The notes under the pieces are model-generated. The model had not been told where the DNA came from and ran no database searches. It saw only the letters and a program-made list of their open reading frames with translations. Of a stretch of 64,000 nt of DNA, positions 35,631 through 48,232 are shown in pieces. Source of the stretch: Daldinia sp. FL1419. Taxonomy: Eukaryota; Ascomycota; Sordariomycetes; Xylariales; Hypoxylaceae. The stretch spans positions 124,001 through 188,000 of the forward strand of contig MU623379.1 in assembly GCA_025201765.1 (NCBI GenBank). The letters are read 5' to 3'. The position numbers and the translations under genes are program-made. How positions within the stretch are numbered: position 1 is the stretch's first letter; the number at the start of each line of letters is the position of its first letter.

Positions 35631-36752
35631 ATGGTTCGACCAGATTCCTTACCGGCTAGGCTACCTCGTATAAACCCTCCCTTGACAGCGAACAATTATT
35701 CTTCAGCTGCCTCTAATGCCTCTTCTACGCAGCGAAAAGGCCATTCCTCACGTTCTTCGAGAACACATATCGTCGAGGGCAACAAGATGATGCGCAATAT
35801 TGATCGGCCCCCACCGGGCGATCCAACTGGTAGCCGCAAGTCCCAAGTACATCCGGAGCTTAGTAAAAAACGAAGTGCCTACTTTGAAAGCGAGTTCGCA
35901 GCAGCTAACCGGGATACGGACCCGGTCAAGGCTCGAATACAGAATGAAGCCATTGTGATGGCGGATCTAAGAACAAACGTTATTGTGAGTTTTTGTCTTT
36001 ACTGTCTTACAAACGCGGCTTACTGATGCGGGCCTATAGATTAAGGACGAATTTTCTTTTATAACAGATCTCTCATACAACCTCTCCAACAGGTATCAGC
36101 GACCAATATCTTCAATCGTCATCAACTTAACCCATGGCTGCTGCATGATGTTCGGGGGTTCGTTTGACCCGGCGTACACCTTGACTATTCACGCACTTCC
36201 GTGTCTAGTTCAGCCTACCACGAATAAGAGGAATGCGGCGCTCATTCAGCGGCATATCCAGGAAACTCTAGGCGTCATAGCGCCGAGGGGTTATGTACAC
36301 TTCGTCGCCACTCCCGAGGAGAATGTTGCTCTTGGGGGCAAGACAATTGCTGCTGAAATAAATGAGTCTGGTCATAATGCCACGGCTGATGAGAAGCCTA
36401 CCGAGGCCAGAAAAGGTACCAAGTCAAATCGAAGGATTGGTGTTAAGGTATACTCTTCTTTCCCTTCTACCCGGCTTGGGAGCTTTAAATTGGCTTATAG
36501 GACCGAAAACTAACGTATTTGTAGTCTTTTGGGGGCTTCAGGTCCGCCTCGATGACTGATCTTGCGAGGGTTCCTACGCCACCCTCGAGCACCTCGGACG
36601 AGACTACGCCCATCACCACCATTCCGGAAGTGCCTCCTACGCCGCCCGAGGATGACAAATTGGGCGACTTAATCGAGCAAAAGCCTATCAAGACTGCGCC
36701 ACGCCGTAAAAGTCTAAGATTTACTTTGTTTAGTGGGAAGACGACGGTGTAA
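35631..36752 (+). CDS. MIF/tautomerase-fold protein with long disordered ends
   Basis: Three exons join in frame: 35631-35984, 36040-36447 and 36525-36752, about 329 residues. Residues 1-108 are S/P/R-rich and disordered. From about 109 to 225 the sequence follows the macrophage migration inhibitory factor fold: MADLRTNVIIKDEF, then LSYNLSNRYQRPISSIVINL, MMFGGSFDPAYTLTIHAL and QRHIQETLGVIAPRGYVHFV. The C-terminal 75 residues are P/T-rich (PTPPSSTSDET, PEVPPTPPEDD) with a basic end. MIF proteins use a free N-terminal proline for tautomerase activity; here the equivalent position is internal and seems to be valine (Val109). It may therefore keep the trimeric fold but lack that chemistry. The start is the first ATG (ACAACAATGG). 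Confidence 0.88.
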
Positions 36753-39128
36753 TAGAGTAACGGTCACACCCGCTTATCACTGTTGTGTGACATGGAACCT
36801 TTTGGTCGAGATGGCGTCGCCATCTCAATTGCGGCAACTGATTGAACATTTTAGTTGCATCGCAACTTTCACAATGTGACATATCCAATGCAGGCCGGTG
36901 TACATTGCATCGCATCGCTTGGAGGAAGCGTTGCACCGGAGTTTTGGAGGGAACAACAATTATTCTAATTCCGTGAGACGTGATATTATTGCTATGGTGT
37001 ATGCTCGCGTGACGGATTCCGACCCGTGTACGGTTTATCAAGCAGCGAGTCATAATAAGCTAGGTTAATGCCTTGGGGCTGGCAGGGTCGATAGTCGGCA
37101 GTTTAATAAATAGGGTTGCCCTGCAGCAAAACATACCTCTACCTACCTCCTACCGAATTCAATTAGACTTTGCTAAATAGTATCATGAGGAAGCTAGTAA
37201 TAGCCTGCCTGTCTGTGCGTGGAATGTAAAACCGAGAAATGAAATGAGAAACAGAGTTAAGCTTACCAAGGTCGAGTACTCTTTTGCTTGCCGGCTGAAA
37301 ATCACATGGTTTCGGTCAGCTGATAAGTGTCAAAATAGAGTTGCCAGCTGATAAGAACTTCTTTGCTTGTCCTCCCTCAACTCCACTTTGTTGTGCCCAC
37401 TGCCAAGTTCTTATTCCTCGACGTTCGATAACTATTATTCCCGCCTTAGAGCCAAATGAAACTATACCTAAGCTCTCTATAACTACTTGAAACTCTTCAT
37501 CTCGAAAGGCTACGGGAATTCCTTCCATTTACGTCAATGAGTTTCTATTTATTTTTTTATTTAAAAGATATTCAAGAAAAATAAATTCCTAGGCTTGGGC
37601 TTTATTACGAGTTAATGTTAATTTGACGCGAAACGACATTTGACAACCTTGGTTCAATTCATTTTGGAACTGTAGCTGTTCCTTCGGAAACCGTCGACGT
37701 TGGTAGCTGAATACCTACCTTGGTAGGATAGCCTGGCATCTCCCAGCCTACCGAAACATCCTACCGACGCTGTGCACAGCCGTGTTGCCTTATTCATTCT
37801 CGTCGCTATTTATTGCAGCCACTAAAGAACCAGCACTACGTAAAAGTCATCATTACCGGGTGCAACTGTTAAAGGTGAGTCAGCCCGTACCAATCTATTG
37901 GTTCGTGTTTGATTTAATAACGAAGCCAAGTTATTCGTCGCTATATAGAAGCTGACTGGGAGTCTTTTATTCTATAGGCTGGAAGAAGAACAAAAAGAAC
38001 AAAAAAAAAAAAAAAAAGAGACCTCCAAGCGGACAATCCGCCTGCCGTCTGTACGCACGGTCATCTCTTTTCTACATCTCGTCCATGTCACTGGGGGGAG
38101 AGGGGAGAGGTTAGGGTTACCGTGCGTTCCACCATCCAGCGTTATTGCCTAGACGTAACAACTAGATCCCGGTATCTTATCTAGTTTCGTCTTCATCATG
38201 GAGGTGAGACAATGTCTTTTCTTTTCTTCAATACTTTTCCTGGTTATTTCCTTACTTACGAATTAAAACACCATCCGAGCTGGCATTGCTGGTATTGCCT
38301 AGTGGCACAGAATCACCGCCGCGTATCATCGCCGTTTTTTTTTCTTTGGGACAAGGTCGTTGATCCATCGACTGGTACTCGTAACCAGTCAGCTCGTCTT
38401 CTATTACGTTCCCACTTCCTTCTCATTCTTACCATGCCGCCTCTGACACGCAGTCATGATGTGCAGTGGCCATACCAATTCTAGGTATATTATCTATTAT
38501 TGTTAGATTTGATGCTGTTAGGCAGACGTGAGGTATACAGCCGGGTTCGCGGACGGGGAGATTATTGTTATGGCTTGATTACCACTTATCCGAGCTCTCG
38601 GCGGAATCCCCGAGCTGTTTAATTTGTACCACGGTGAGATCAGCAATGAAATCATCTCGCTCTTTTATAGATTATCAGGAGTTATATGCCCTGTTCCGAT
38701 CGAGCTGAGCGTTCTGGGTCCGTGACCTTTTCCCGTTATGAAATTCGACGTATCCCCTGGTCGAAGCTGCCTACATGCAGCCACCCAGCTGTTACTGTTT
38801 TATTTTTTATTTTTTATATCACCACGACCTTGCCTTTCCCGTCCCCTTCGATTCGGTAATCTTGTTTGCAGGTTGGCTCACAAGTCACTTTTAAACATAT
38901 CGACAAACGACAAGCAATGATCGTCTAGCTATTCGAATTTGAGGTTTACAATAGATAGCTACCGTCTTCATGTCATTTAGCAGAGATGTGCCTAGGAAAA
39001 TTACTATACCCATACGAGGAGCGCGTCTACTCTAACCAGTTCGATCCTTGATGTATTCAAGCCATCATCGTTCTCTCGAAGCCGTCATCTCATACTTTAT
39101 CCCTTTTTTGATTCTTTTTGTAATAGTT
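36753..39128. other. 2.4-kb non-coding region upstream of GTR2
   Basis: No gene was recognised. It contains a long A-run near 38001-38017, CT-rich stretches near 38320-38440 and 38790-38850, and GTGAGT-type sequences at about 37873 and 38202 that could mark introns of a leader or non-coding transcript. A 70-codon minus frame at 37316-37528 looks protein-like but matches nothing I know. Confidence 0.5.
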
Positions 39129-40397
39129 ATGTCTTCTCGGCTTCGCGGTTTGAACGCGTTCGATCCCGATGATACCGAGGATCAAACACCTCTCAGCGCG
39201 CGGCAAGCTCTAATACGTGTGTATGAACAGGACCAGAGACTACGGAAAAATGGATCGAGGGTGTCCGATCAGCCCCCCGATCTGTCATCGAAAGGGAAAC
39301 CTAGGTTGCTCCTAATGGGGCAGAGAAGGTAAGCAGGCTATCGCGGTATTAAAATTCTAAAGAACCGGGCTGATCCTGTCTTAGGAGCGGCAAATCGTCG
39401 ATATCAAGTGTAGTTTTTCATAAATTACCCCCGAGCGAGACTCTATTTTTAGAGTCAACTGCACGCATCCAAAAGGATACTATGCCGTAAGGGGCTCCTT
39501 GCTAAACACATGCGATATGCTCTTCTAACGTACCCCTATAGATCTTTCATGGATTTCCAAGTATGGGATTTCCCGGGTCAGATTGACATATTTGATAACC
39601 CAACCTTCGACATAGATGCCATGTTTGGCGAAATAGGTGCTTTGATCTGGGTCATAGACGCTCAGGATGATTACTTGGAGGCAGTTGCTCGTTTGAACGT
39701 GACTATACTGAACCTCCAGCGTACGTATCCGAACATCAAAATCGAGGTATTCATTCACAAAGTAGACGGCTTGTCAGACGACTACAAGCTAGATATCCAA
39801 CGGGATATTACTATCCGGATCCAAGACGAACTTTGCGATCATGGATTTGAGAATGCGCCGGTCACTTTTCACCTAACTAGCATATACAATCATAGCATTT
39901 TCGAGGCATTCAGCAAGGTGATCCAAAAGCTTATTCCTCGACTCGGCATACTCGAGGCGATGCTCACTAACCTCTGTCGTACTTGTCGTTTCGAAAAAGC
40001 TTACCTATTCGACGTCTTGTCCAAGATTTATATTGCAACCGACAGCGAACCCGCAGATATGGCAAGCTATGAGATATGCTCCGACTATATCGATGTCATC
40101 ATTGATGTCACGGAAGTATACGGAAGCTGGCCTCGTACTCAAAAGTACCGCGAAGCTCTAGAGGGTCCGCCTTGGAATCAGAAGATAGAAGACCAAGTGG
40201 CTTCGGGATGCGCCGAGAGCTGCATGGTACTCAGCGACGGGAACAAGCCCATAATACTACGCGAGGTCGACAAATACCTCGCGCTGGTTGCGATCATGAA
40301 GGAAGATAGTTATGACAAGATGCCGTTAGTGAACATGAACGTCGAGGTTGTTGTGCAGGGTGTGAAGGAATTCTTCGAGATTACGAAGCCAAAATGA
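39129..40397 (+). CDS. GTR2: Gtr2/RagC-type GTPase (TORC1 regulator)
   Basis: Three exons join in frame: 39129-39328, 39385-39486 and 39542-40397, about 385 residues. The G1 P-loop is GQRRSGKSSI (split by intron 1), the switch II/G3 region is WDFPGQID, and the G4 motif is IHKVDG. The sequence between them (FHKLPPSETLFLES, then ARIQKDTM) and the C-terminal roadblock-like part (SDYIDVIIDVTEVYG) fit Gtr2/RagC better than Gtr1/RagA, where G4 differs. Gtr2 pairs with Gtr1 on the vacuole membrane and signals amino acid status to TORC1. The start at 39129 gives a 65-residue N-terminal extension before the G domain. An in-frame ATG at 39051 exists but would add a hydrophobic stretch not expected in the family. 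Confidence 0.94.
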
Positions 40398-41043
40398 ATC
40401 CTGGGTTAGCCGTCGCGTTGGAAATTTGCCGTAGGAGCGTTCGAGGGGTGTTTATGTTACGCGGTATGAGGATTCATTCGACAAAGAATGATCCACCATT
40501 ATAGGCTTGGGGCCAACTTTTCCCGCTGCTGATATCGGTCTGGCATAAGTCATGATCGTGTTCCGTAAGCGCGCATGGCAAGATGAGCAGTTATTCAATG
40601 CTCTCGATTGTAACTCGAGTATAAAAGGCAGTCCACAATAAACGTGCCTATTTGAAGCGCCTAGTAAATACGGGACTTTTGGGTTTGGTTAACTTCACCG
40701 TTTGCGTGCTTCGTAAGTTGCATTGTATCAAGACCAGCAATCAAATGAGTTATCTAAAAGGCGTGGGCATAATTGGGACAGTGCTTTACAAAATAGGGTA
40801 AGATATGGAGTCCATCGTTATTAAATTGGACAACGGCACAGCCTCAATAATACATGAGGTACCATACAACTTCGCTCACATCAGGAGTCAAGGCCGAGTC
40901 AAATTGTTTGGTTCAAAGGTCACACAGAGTTTCCGGAGTAAGATGGCGATTAAACCCGGGAAGCGGAATTAACTTAGCATTCTCCCGCGCTTGAAATTCT
41001 TACAACAAACACACGGCTGGATAGCAGATAATACAGCTGTACT
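40398..41043. other. Spacer between GTR2 and the PLC-like gene
   Basis: About 650 bases of mixed composition with no reading frame of note. It contains the GTR2 3' end and the PLC-like promoter; no TATA element is clear. Confidence 0.5.
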
Positions 41044-42225
41044 ATGCTTCGTCCACTTGTCTTACTAGGCTACTCGGTGGCAGCGGCACTAGCTGCTGAC
41101 TCGAGCGGCGCCAATAGTCTCGGTCAGCTCGCGCTGCAGAAGATCTTACAAGATAGCCAGGAGATCTTTGGGGTGGAAAGTGGCGATCCGTCGCACGCGT
41201 ATGCGAATTGGATGGCGCGCGTACCCGATAACACACCCCTCGCACACCTCAATATCCCGGGAACCCACGACGCGGCGACGTGGAACTACACGCAGGCGAC
41301 GCAGGACGCGCTCGCGTACGCCACGCGGTGCGACGGCGGAGCCGGACCCTCTCCCGCGGAGGTCTACCGGACGCAGCGGCACGGGGCGGCGGCGGCGCTC
41401 GACGGCGGGGTGCGGTTTTTCGACTTAAGGTTTGCGCTCGATCCGCTGAACGGAGATCTCGTGTTTTGGCACGGGGCGGCGCTGCTCTCGGCCCGGAGCA
41501 CGGTGGACGACGTGCTGTTTGCGTTTTACGCGTGGTTGGAGGCGCACCGGAGCGAGACGGTGTTGTTGAGCTTTCAGTACGAGGCGGGGACGAAGGTGAA
41601 TGCGACGTTTGATCGCGCCGCGAGGGATAGGCTGAGGGGCGCGCTGGGGTCGGAGGCGGCGGGGAGGTATATTAGGAGAGATGCTGGGAGGTTGGGGACC
41701 TTGGGGGAGAGTAGAGGGAAGATTGTGCTGTTGAGGCGGTTTGATATGGGGGGCGCGGAGGACGACGAGTTGCCGGGGCTGCATCTGGGTCCGTCGAAGT
41801 GGCCGGATAACGACCCCGATGGGTTCGAGATCGTGTATAACACGACGACCGGCGAGACCGCGTATATTGAGGATTACTACGAACCTACCCTACCGGCTAA
41901 CTCCTCGGTGGCGGAGAATATCCAGGCCAAGATGGATGCGGTGCGGACGCACTTGAAGAAAGCTGCTACGGCTGCGGCTGCGGCTGGGAACGGCGCGGAT
42001 AGCTTGTTCATTACGTTTGCGTCGGGCGAGCACGATACTAATGTCCCGCACGTATTCCCGCAGACGATGGCGCTTGGCAATGGAAGCGACGTCACGCCGG
42101 ATGGAGGCGTGAATCACCAGCTCGTCGCCTCGTTACAGGATTTGCGCGGGAGCAGACTTGGCGTTGTGGTTTTGGATTTCTTTGAGGAGCCGGCTGATTT
42201 GGTTGGGCTAGTGCTGGGTTTCTAG
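41044..42225 (+). CDS. Secreted PLC-like phosphodiesterase (PI-PLC X-domain type)
   Basis: A single exon of 393 codons. The N-terminus (RPLVLLGYSVAAALAADSS) is a signal peptide with cleavage likely after ALA. The catalytic-type motifs of the PLC-like TIM barrel are present: LNIPGTHDAATWN supplies the first His and neighbouring Asp, DGGVRFFDLRF the conserved Arg/Asp strand, and LVFWHGAALL the second His. Later come ETVLLSFQYE and GKIVLLRRFD, and the end is VVVLDFFEEPADLV. Such proteins cleave phosphatidylinositol or related glycerophospho-lipids; fungal secreted members are poorly characterised. Several N-x-S/T sites agree with secretion. The gene has no intron, and much of it is strikingly GC-rich, with nearly all third positions G or C. 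Confidence 0.92.
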   Translation: MLRPLVLLGYSVAAALAADSSGANSLGQLALQKILQDSQEIFGVESGDPSHAYANWMARVPDNTPLAHLNIPGTHDAATWNYTQATQDALAYATRCDGGAGPSPAEVYRTQRHGAAAALDGGVRFFDLRFALDPLNGDLVFWHGAALLSARSTVDDVLFAFYAWLEAHRSETVLLSFQYEAGTKVNATFDRAARDRLRGALGSEAAGRYIRRDAGRLGTLGESRGKIVLLRRFDMGGAEDDELPGLHLGPSKWPDNDPDGFEIVYNTTTGETAYIEDYYEPTLPANSSVAENIQAKMDAVRTHLKKAATAAAAAGNGADSLFITFASGEHDTNVPHVFPQTMALGNGSDVTPDGGVNHQLVASLQDLRGSRLGVVVLDFFEEPADLVGLVLGF

Positions 42226-44198
42226 ATGGATTTTAGGGGGGAGTCTATTCTGAACAGCTGGTTTTGGTTATAATTAGGAGAGGTATATGTAGAGGACTAG
42301 TTATATCGTATAGGGGAAGTTGTCTCCTATGGGATGGTCTGCGAGGCTTTAAGGGATCAGAATGGAGGTAATAGTAATTGAACATATCAAGTTAGGTATG
42401 TAGATTATCATACTATTTCCTACCCCAAGAGAATATTATCGATAATTATTTAATTAAATAAGTGAGGTCAGGAAGATTCAAGAGGTTTCTACGAGTAGTC
42501 CCCCCATGAGATGAGGAAACGTTTAATCAACATTCATAGAACTCAGGTGTAAATTAAGATATCCTGGAACAAGGCAGCTAACGCTATAGTAATTGAACAT
42601 TCTATGTCGAGGATAACTAGTTAGATGTATTGACCGCTATGTGAAAAGATAGCAAAGGAGGTATTGCCACCTAGATCCGGATGTAGGGCCTATCCTGAGC
42701 ATGGAAGATACACTCGATGACGTTCATACTACAACGAATCGAGCAATAAGGAGCCTCTCAATAGCTTATCTACTACACGAAGACCGCATCTTTTGATTGC
42801 TTGAGACCATAGACCAATTCGGCCCAACTCTGCGTATTATCGTAATCAAACCTTCGTAAAATTTACCAAGGCGAAGTCTTGTTGAGGTATTAACAGCTAA
42901 ATAACCCAAATATAATCAGGCCGCCAGCCCACTTACAAGATAAACATTTCCGCCGACACCGTTAGCGATATAGGAACAAGATCAACACCCGGTATAATAG
43001 GGTCAAAGTCTTCTGCCTCGAATAAGCCATCATGACGAGCTGGGAACGTCGCTAGGAAATTCGTGCCTGACCTGACAAGACGACCCCTGAACTTCCAACC
43101 TGACTAGGTAGCTACCTAAGTAACTAGGATATGGCGAGGAGTAAACGACTTGCCCGATCCCAAAAACGAGGCAAAATGGTAGTAACGGGAATCGAGTATA
43201 GCGTAGCGGCGTGGGTAGGCTTTCGCTCCTAGCGAAAGGGGTGCATCCCGCGCTCCCAGTTCAACACCGGTCAAAGCTAGGTAGTCCAAAGAGGACCGAC
43301 GTAGATCAGGTACGCGAAACGATCCAGAACGAATAGCGTCGGAGCGTACGTATATCATGCAGTATAGAAGCACGAAGATTCGTTGGGATGCCGTCTATCC
43401 TGGCATAGTCCTGCAGTTTTCGTCCTGGATCGTACCGCCCGATCCCTTGCAGTCCACCGGAGTTGACAGGCCATGAGATGACAGCGTCGAATACCCCTAT
43501 ACCCAAAATTATCCGACTACTGCGAATCGATGCATTATTTCTCCCCTCGTATCCACCAGCCCACTCGAGCGGACAGCAATTGCCATCCTAGACTTCGTAT
43601 TGATAAGCATATAGTCAGAAGCTGCATCGTCAGAATCGAGAGATGATGTTGCAAGATCTAGCTCATGTGTAACCGACTCGGTCCGTTTAAAGAGTGGCTT
43701 ATTTAGGGAGGGTATCAAGCTTTTATATTAACTGTCTCGATGCATCGCGGTATTTGGAATTCATCCAGCGACACGCTATAGGCCCGGAAGTTATCAGCGG
43801 CCCGGCTGACCGGCGTCCGGTGAGCTGGGACGGGTAAATTCAGCCCTCTACAAGCACCGCTAAATCCGCAGGATATGCGCGAGAGCCCCCCGGCCGTAGG
43901 CGTAATAATGTCGTCGTTAGGGCCTTGGACGAGATGATAGGCGCCAAGAATCTGCACCGTAGCTCCCGTATGTATGTCCTATATGTAATATGTATGTATG
44001 TCCTGCTTCGAGAACAGGTCTGTAAATTGGGCCGCCAAGACTAAGCAGTAAGCACCCGATATATACTGCATACAGGCACAGCAGCAGTTGTTATAGAATA
44101 TACGTAGTTATGATCTTCATTAACTAGGCGGATCCTCGAAGCAATCCTGACATCATGTTGGAAATCAAATTCGAAATGCTCCTTTTTTATTATTATTA

Positions 44199-44220
44199 TT
44201 TTTTTTTTTTTAAAAAAAAA
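44199..44220. repeat. T13A9 homopolymer junction
   Basis: Thirteen T directly followed by nine A, preceded by TTATTATTATT. It can fold back as a short hairpin. No function was inferred. Confidence 0.85.
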
Positions 44221-47200
44221 GGTTGGAATTTTGAATAGGAAGATTCAACTGCGAAGATCTTCGCAATTCATCCGGGCTATGATGGTTTGATGTTTATAGA
44301 ATCGGCAGGTCGGTTGGACTCTAGAGAGCCTGCTTCGTGAGAGAAGGCTGTAGAGAAACACAGTCCCTCTCGCGAACAGAGTGGTTACCTATTCTTTTAG
44401 AATAATATGTCGGTAAGGTCGGGTTGGGCCTGTATTCCCTTATTGGCGAAGTTAAACTACGAAAGCCCCCAAACGTATCCTCTTCATAGGTAGTTGTTTA
44501 CGCGCGTGGTTAAAGGTAGGGCCGTGATAGGAGCTGTGTACGAGTACATTTTCATGGCTACTGCTATCGGAACAATCTCGGCATGAAGTAAATACCAGAG
44601 GAGTCAGGGCTGGTGCCGGGGATGCTATCAATCCTTCACATGATGAGAAATTTCTAGATTCATACCCGCACTGAACTAAAAGTAATTCGCGGCGTTGGCG
44701 TTAAGAGACATCCGGGGCATACTACCCGGCCGTTTTCTAAAGCTGCCGGACCAATCAGGGAGGTAATGTTTGCCAGGTATGTGTGTATTCCAAAGCGTGC
44801 AGTAGCAGATCTAAAAGAGGAAAGATACTGCTTGGATAGCTCAAAAAAAGTTCCTGGGGTCTGTAGAGGTTCCAAGTTTGATACTACCCAACAGATCAGA
44901 ACTAGCCCCTTAACGTAATACACAGGCTACTACCCTCGAGGGGCATCAGTCATATTCGAGATAGCTACGATAGCTACAACCAATGTCTACCTACGCGCAA
45001 GTGCGGCCCCAGCCCGCATCCCTTAGTTGATCATTTAGGGGCATCTTCCAAGTTGAAGAGTCGTCGTCCGGCCACGGCGAGACATTTTGCAGTTATGCGT
45101 GGGGTCCCTCTGGCGGATATCTTGCGGGGGCTTTAGGAATCAAAATACTAGGTTAAGATAGTCCCGGTGTAAGAGCAGAGGCCATCTTAAAAGTTAACGT
45201 GGAGTTCGGAACGGGGGTAATTCGGGGTTATCGGTGATGTTAGTTTTGAGTGAGGCTGCGCCGTAGGAGAACATGTTTAAGAAACGGACTTGCCCTGTCC
45301 TTTACTTGGGTAAGCGCTAGAACCCGGGTTCTACGTGGGATATACTATGTAGGTACAATACCTTGTAAGTAACCCAGGTTAGTGTAGTTTACCTAGTAGT
45401 GTATTATACTTATCTAACCTAATAATCTAGTTACGGTAACTACTAACCTAGTTAAACTCTAATAAGGCTCTAAAGTTTCGATGTCGGGTAGGTGCGGTCG
45501 GTACCTATTTTTAATGCGGACCTTCATTATTCCAAAGCCGAAGTGTATACCCCCAAAAGTCAAAAAGTACCTAAAGGTACCTACCTAGGGAAAGTGGGAT
45601 TTGCAAAAAGAAGCACTCAAATTAGTAACAGGATTCCAAATTCCAAACGTTCCATTAAACTTCCTTTTCCATGATTCATCTTGCTGTCTCGAGGCCCTCT
45701 TTAATGCGCTGCGACTGCGAGAGTGCCCATCCACCATGCATCACACCCTTGAACCAAAAAGATAAAAAAGCACAAATCAACGAAAAGTACTAAACGCGTA
45801 TGCACGTGATAATAAGGAGATGATGGTAAGGAGATGGGTTTTGCGATGATATGGAATCTTGGCAATCAGGTCATCGACAACCCTTAACTCGCCATCTTTC
45901 GAGCGTTTACCACATACATACAGCATTCTGTCCTCACCGTCACTATTGTGCGATGGAAAATGATTATGCCAAGCATACCGACCGAACCGAGCTTTCATAA
46001 TCACTACGACCATAACTTGAAGTACTTCATCAATGCAGCGGCAACCATACTGCAACTAGGTATGTCCCACCGGGAACAGCCAAGATCCAAGATCCGGCTT
46101 TCCTGCGTCATCTAAGGCCACTATTCGGTCTGCCCTCGAGATGTCTCCAGTACCGTAGAGATGAAGTACGTAGGTCGATCTGCTTAACCCTCTCGGGTTG
46201 CTTTCTCCCGCTGATTATCCAATGCCAATCCATCGATACTCCGTCGCTAGTTATCTACGGTTAACTAGTGAGGAAAACACGTGGGAATCATTACCCTAAG
46301 GAGCAGTCCTTGGAGCGGCGGCACCGCATACCGTGGACCGGCCGGAGTTGCCTCGAACGGTATTGGCCTATTTAGTTTCGTTCGCCTAGGAACCTGCACT
46401 AGGAAGCTTACGATTGGTACCATTTTAGGTCTCCATTTAATTTCATGCAAGTGCCGGATTTTCACCATGCTTGCAAGGATTTGGGCCGCCTTCGCAGCGA
46501 CCATACCTAGCATACCTACCTAATATACCGGCCATGCCCCAGGAGCTCAGATTGAACCTCCCTGACCCCCAATGGACCATCTTAGAAAACTTGTTGGACA
46601 ACCTTTGACCCACGAATAACCTACCTAACCTAGTACATACGTAGGCGTTCTACCTATAGCTGCCCAGGTGGCCAAGATCACGGTCCAACGGTGTGTATTA
46701 CTCCCGAATTGTAACACAGAAACTGCCATTTCAATGCCACCATGCATAGTATGGTCGTTCAAACATCCATCCAGATATAGGAGCCCCGTTCAAGTTATAA
46801 GTTAGGGCTGCCTGATGACCTTACTAAACTACACACCGTATCTTCATCGACTTCGTATGATTTTCATTTAACGGTGCAACACGATACCGTTGCCCTTCCT
46901 ATTCTCAACCTCTCTGTTAGGTCACACAGCTTATCCTCAGACTAATTGAGCCCGTTGATTGTTGATTGGGGTCGGTCAAGTTCGGCCAAGATAGTTCTGT
47001 CTTGGCTCTAGTATGCATTTTTCTTTTTTTAGCCTTGTAAACCATTGTTGGTAGGCGGGTTACATGCATCTTTCAAAGACCCCCACACCCGGATCAGGTC
47101 CATGCAAAATATCTTGTACCTGACAGTTGTGATTATATGTTTACAACAGACGGCTTGATACAACGATAATATGCCTCCTCCTATTACGACGAGTTTTTAA

Positions 47201-48085
47201 AATGGGCAGGTAGCTTTCTCCAACAGATACGAATTCTAGTAAGAGTAGGTAAGAAATCAGTTCCCTTCACCTCAAATTTCGTTCTGTCTAACAGTAAGTC
47301 TACTTCTTACTGTCGATCTTTGTTCGACTATCCTCTCTTAGTACAAGGAACCCGGGAAGTATGTACTACGTACTAGACACTTTCTTTCAGTGGAAAACTT
47401 CTAAGCGGGCCTAATACTATGCCATTATATTCGATAGCGTGTCCTAGTCGTACAAAATATCGCGAGAACTGCAAGACATTTGTTAAGCACCCTCGCACAT
47501 GATGAACGGATATGACGCCAGCCGAACTTTGTCGGCAAGATAAAGCTACCCCATGATATATCACATCAACGCCAAGTGGCGTCTCTACCCTGTCACGCAC
47601 GAGATATCATTGTCAACCACCTTATGTCCTGTTGCAAGCGCCTATGGTTTCCGCCCCTGTGGCACGGTTGAACTCTCCTGAATTTTTGCTTGCCTTCGGG
47701 TTTTATGTGCCATCAAATCAATGTTTCCGTTCTTGGCGTCCAGGTATAAGGTATACATACGTATTGTATATACGTATGCCTGTATGTATCTTTCGACCCT
47801 CTCATCTCGTCACATATCCAAGCATGGGCCTCGGGCACATTAACTATATCCGAGTCGATTTTACCATCATCTTCAACCTTACTGGCAGCTGCACCGATTT
47901 AGCGGTCATTTTTGTGGAGATGACCCTGGTTTGCAGATGGAGGGTGAAAGAAATGGAACATCGATAATGAAGACATATAGGTGGGTTGGAATGTTTGTAA
48001 TCAGCGAATCCCGATTAGAGCCTCAAGCAAACGAGTTTGAGTCTGGATGAGTTATGTAAGTTGAATCCTTGTCTCCTTTGTTCAT

Positions 48086-48092
48086 TATAAAC
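48086..48092 (+). promoter_or_regulatory. Candidate TATA element for catalase
   Basis: TATAAAC lies about 147 bases upstream of the catalase start codon, with a CT-rich stretch in between that could hold the transcription start. Confidence 0.4.
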
Positions 48093-48232
48093 ACCGCATA
48101 GAACCCTCCTCCGTCTACGAAAGATTGCCTCTCTGTCTGTTCTACACCCTCAAGCCTTCGCTGTACTCATAGCCGGGTTCCACTTAAATCTATACGTTCG
48201 GGGAGACTGGCATAGTTAGATGGTAAGGCAAT

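Larger units (their letters stand above)
42226..48232. other. 6-kb gene desert between the PLC-like and catalase genes
   Basis: I found no gene with a plausible start, splice signals and protein-like sequence. There is a row of short minus-strand frames at 43116-43957 and another at 44660-44923 (87 codons), which could be chance or the remains of a decayed gene. Repeats include a T13A9 tract at 44199-44220 and a duplicated ATGTATGTCCT near 43970-44003. TAGGTA/TACCTA motifs cluster near 45345-45590. The last few hundred bases are the catalase promoter and leader. Confidence 0.5.

Noticed and set aside
39051..39128. Upstream in-frame ATG of GTR2
   Set aside because: It would add a hydrophobic segment unlike any Rag GTPase, and its start context is poor.
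41425..41843. Minus-strand frames of 89 and 119 codons inside the PLC-like gene
   Set aside because: They are antisense shadows caused by high GC content and lack of stops.
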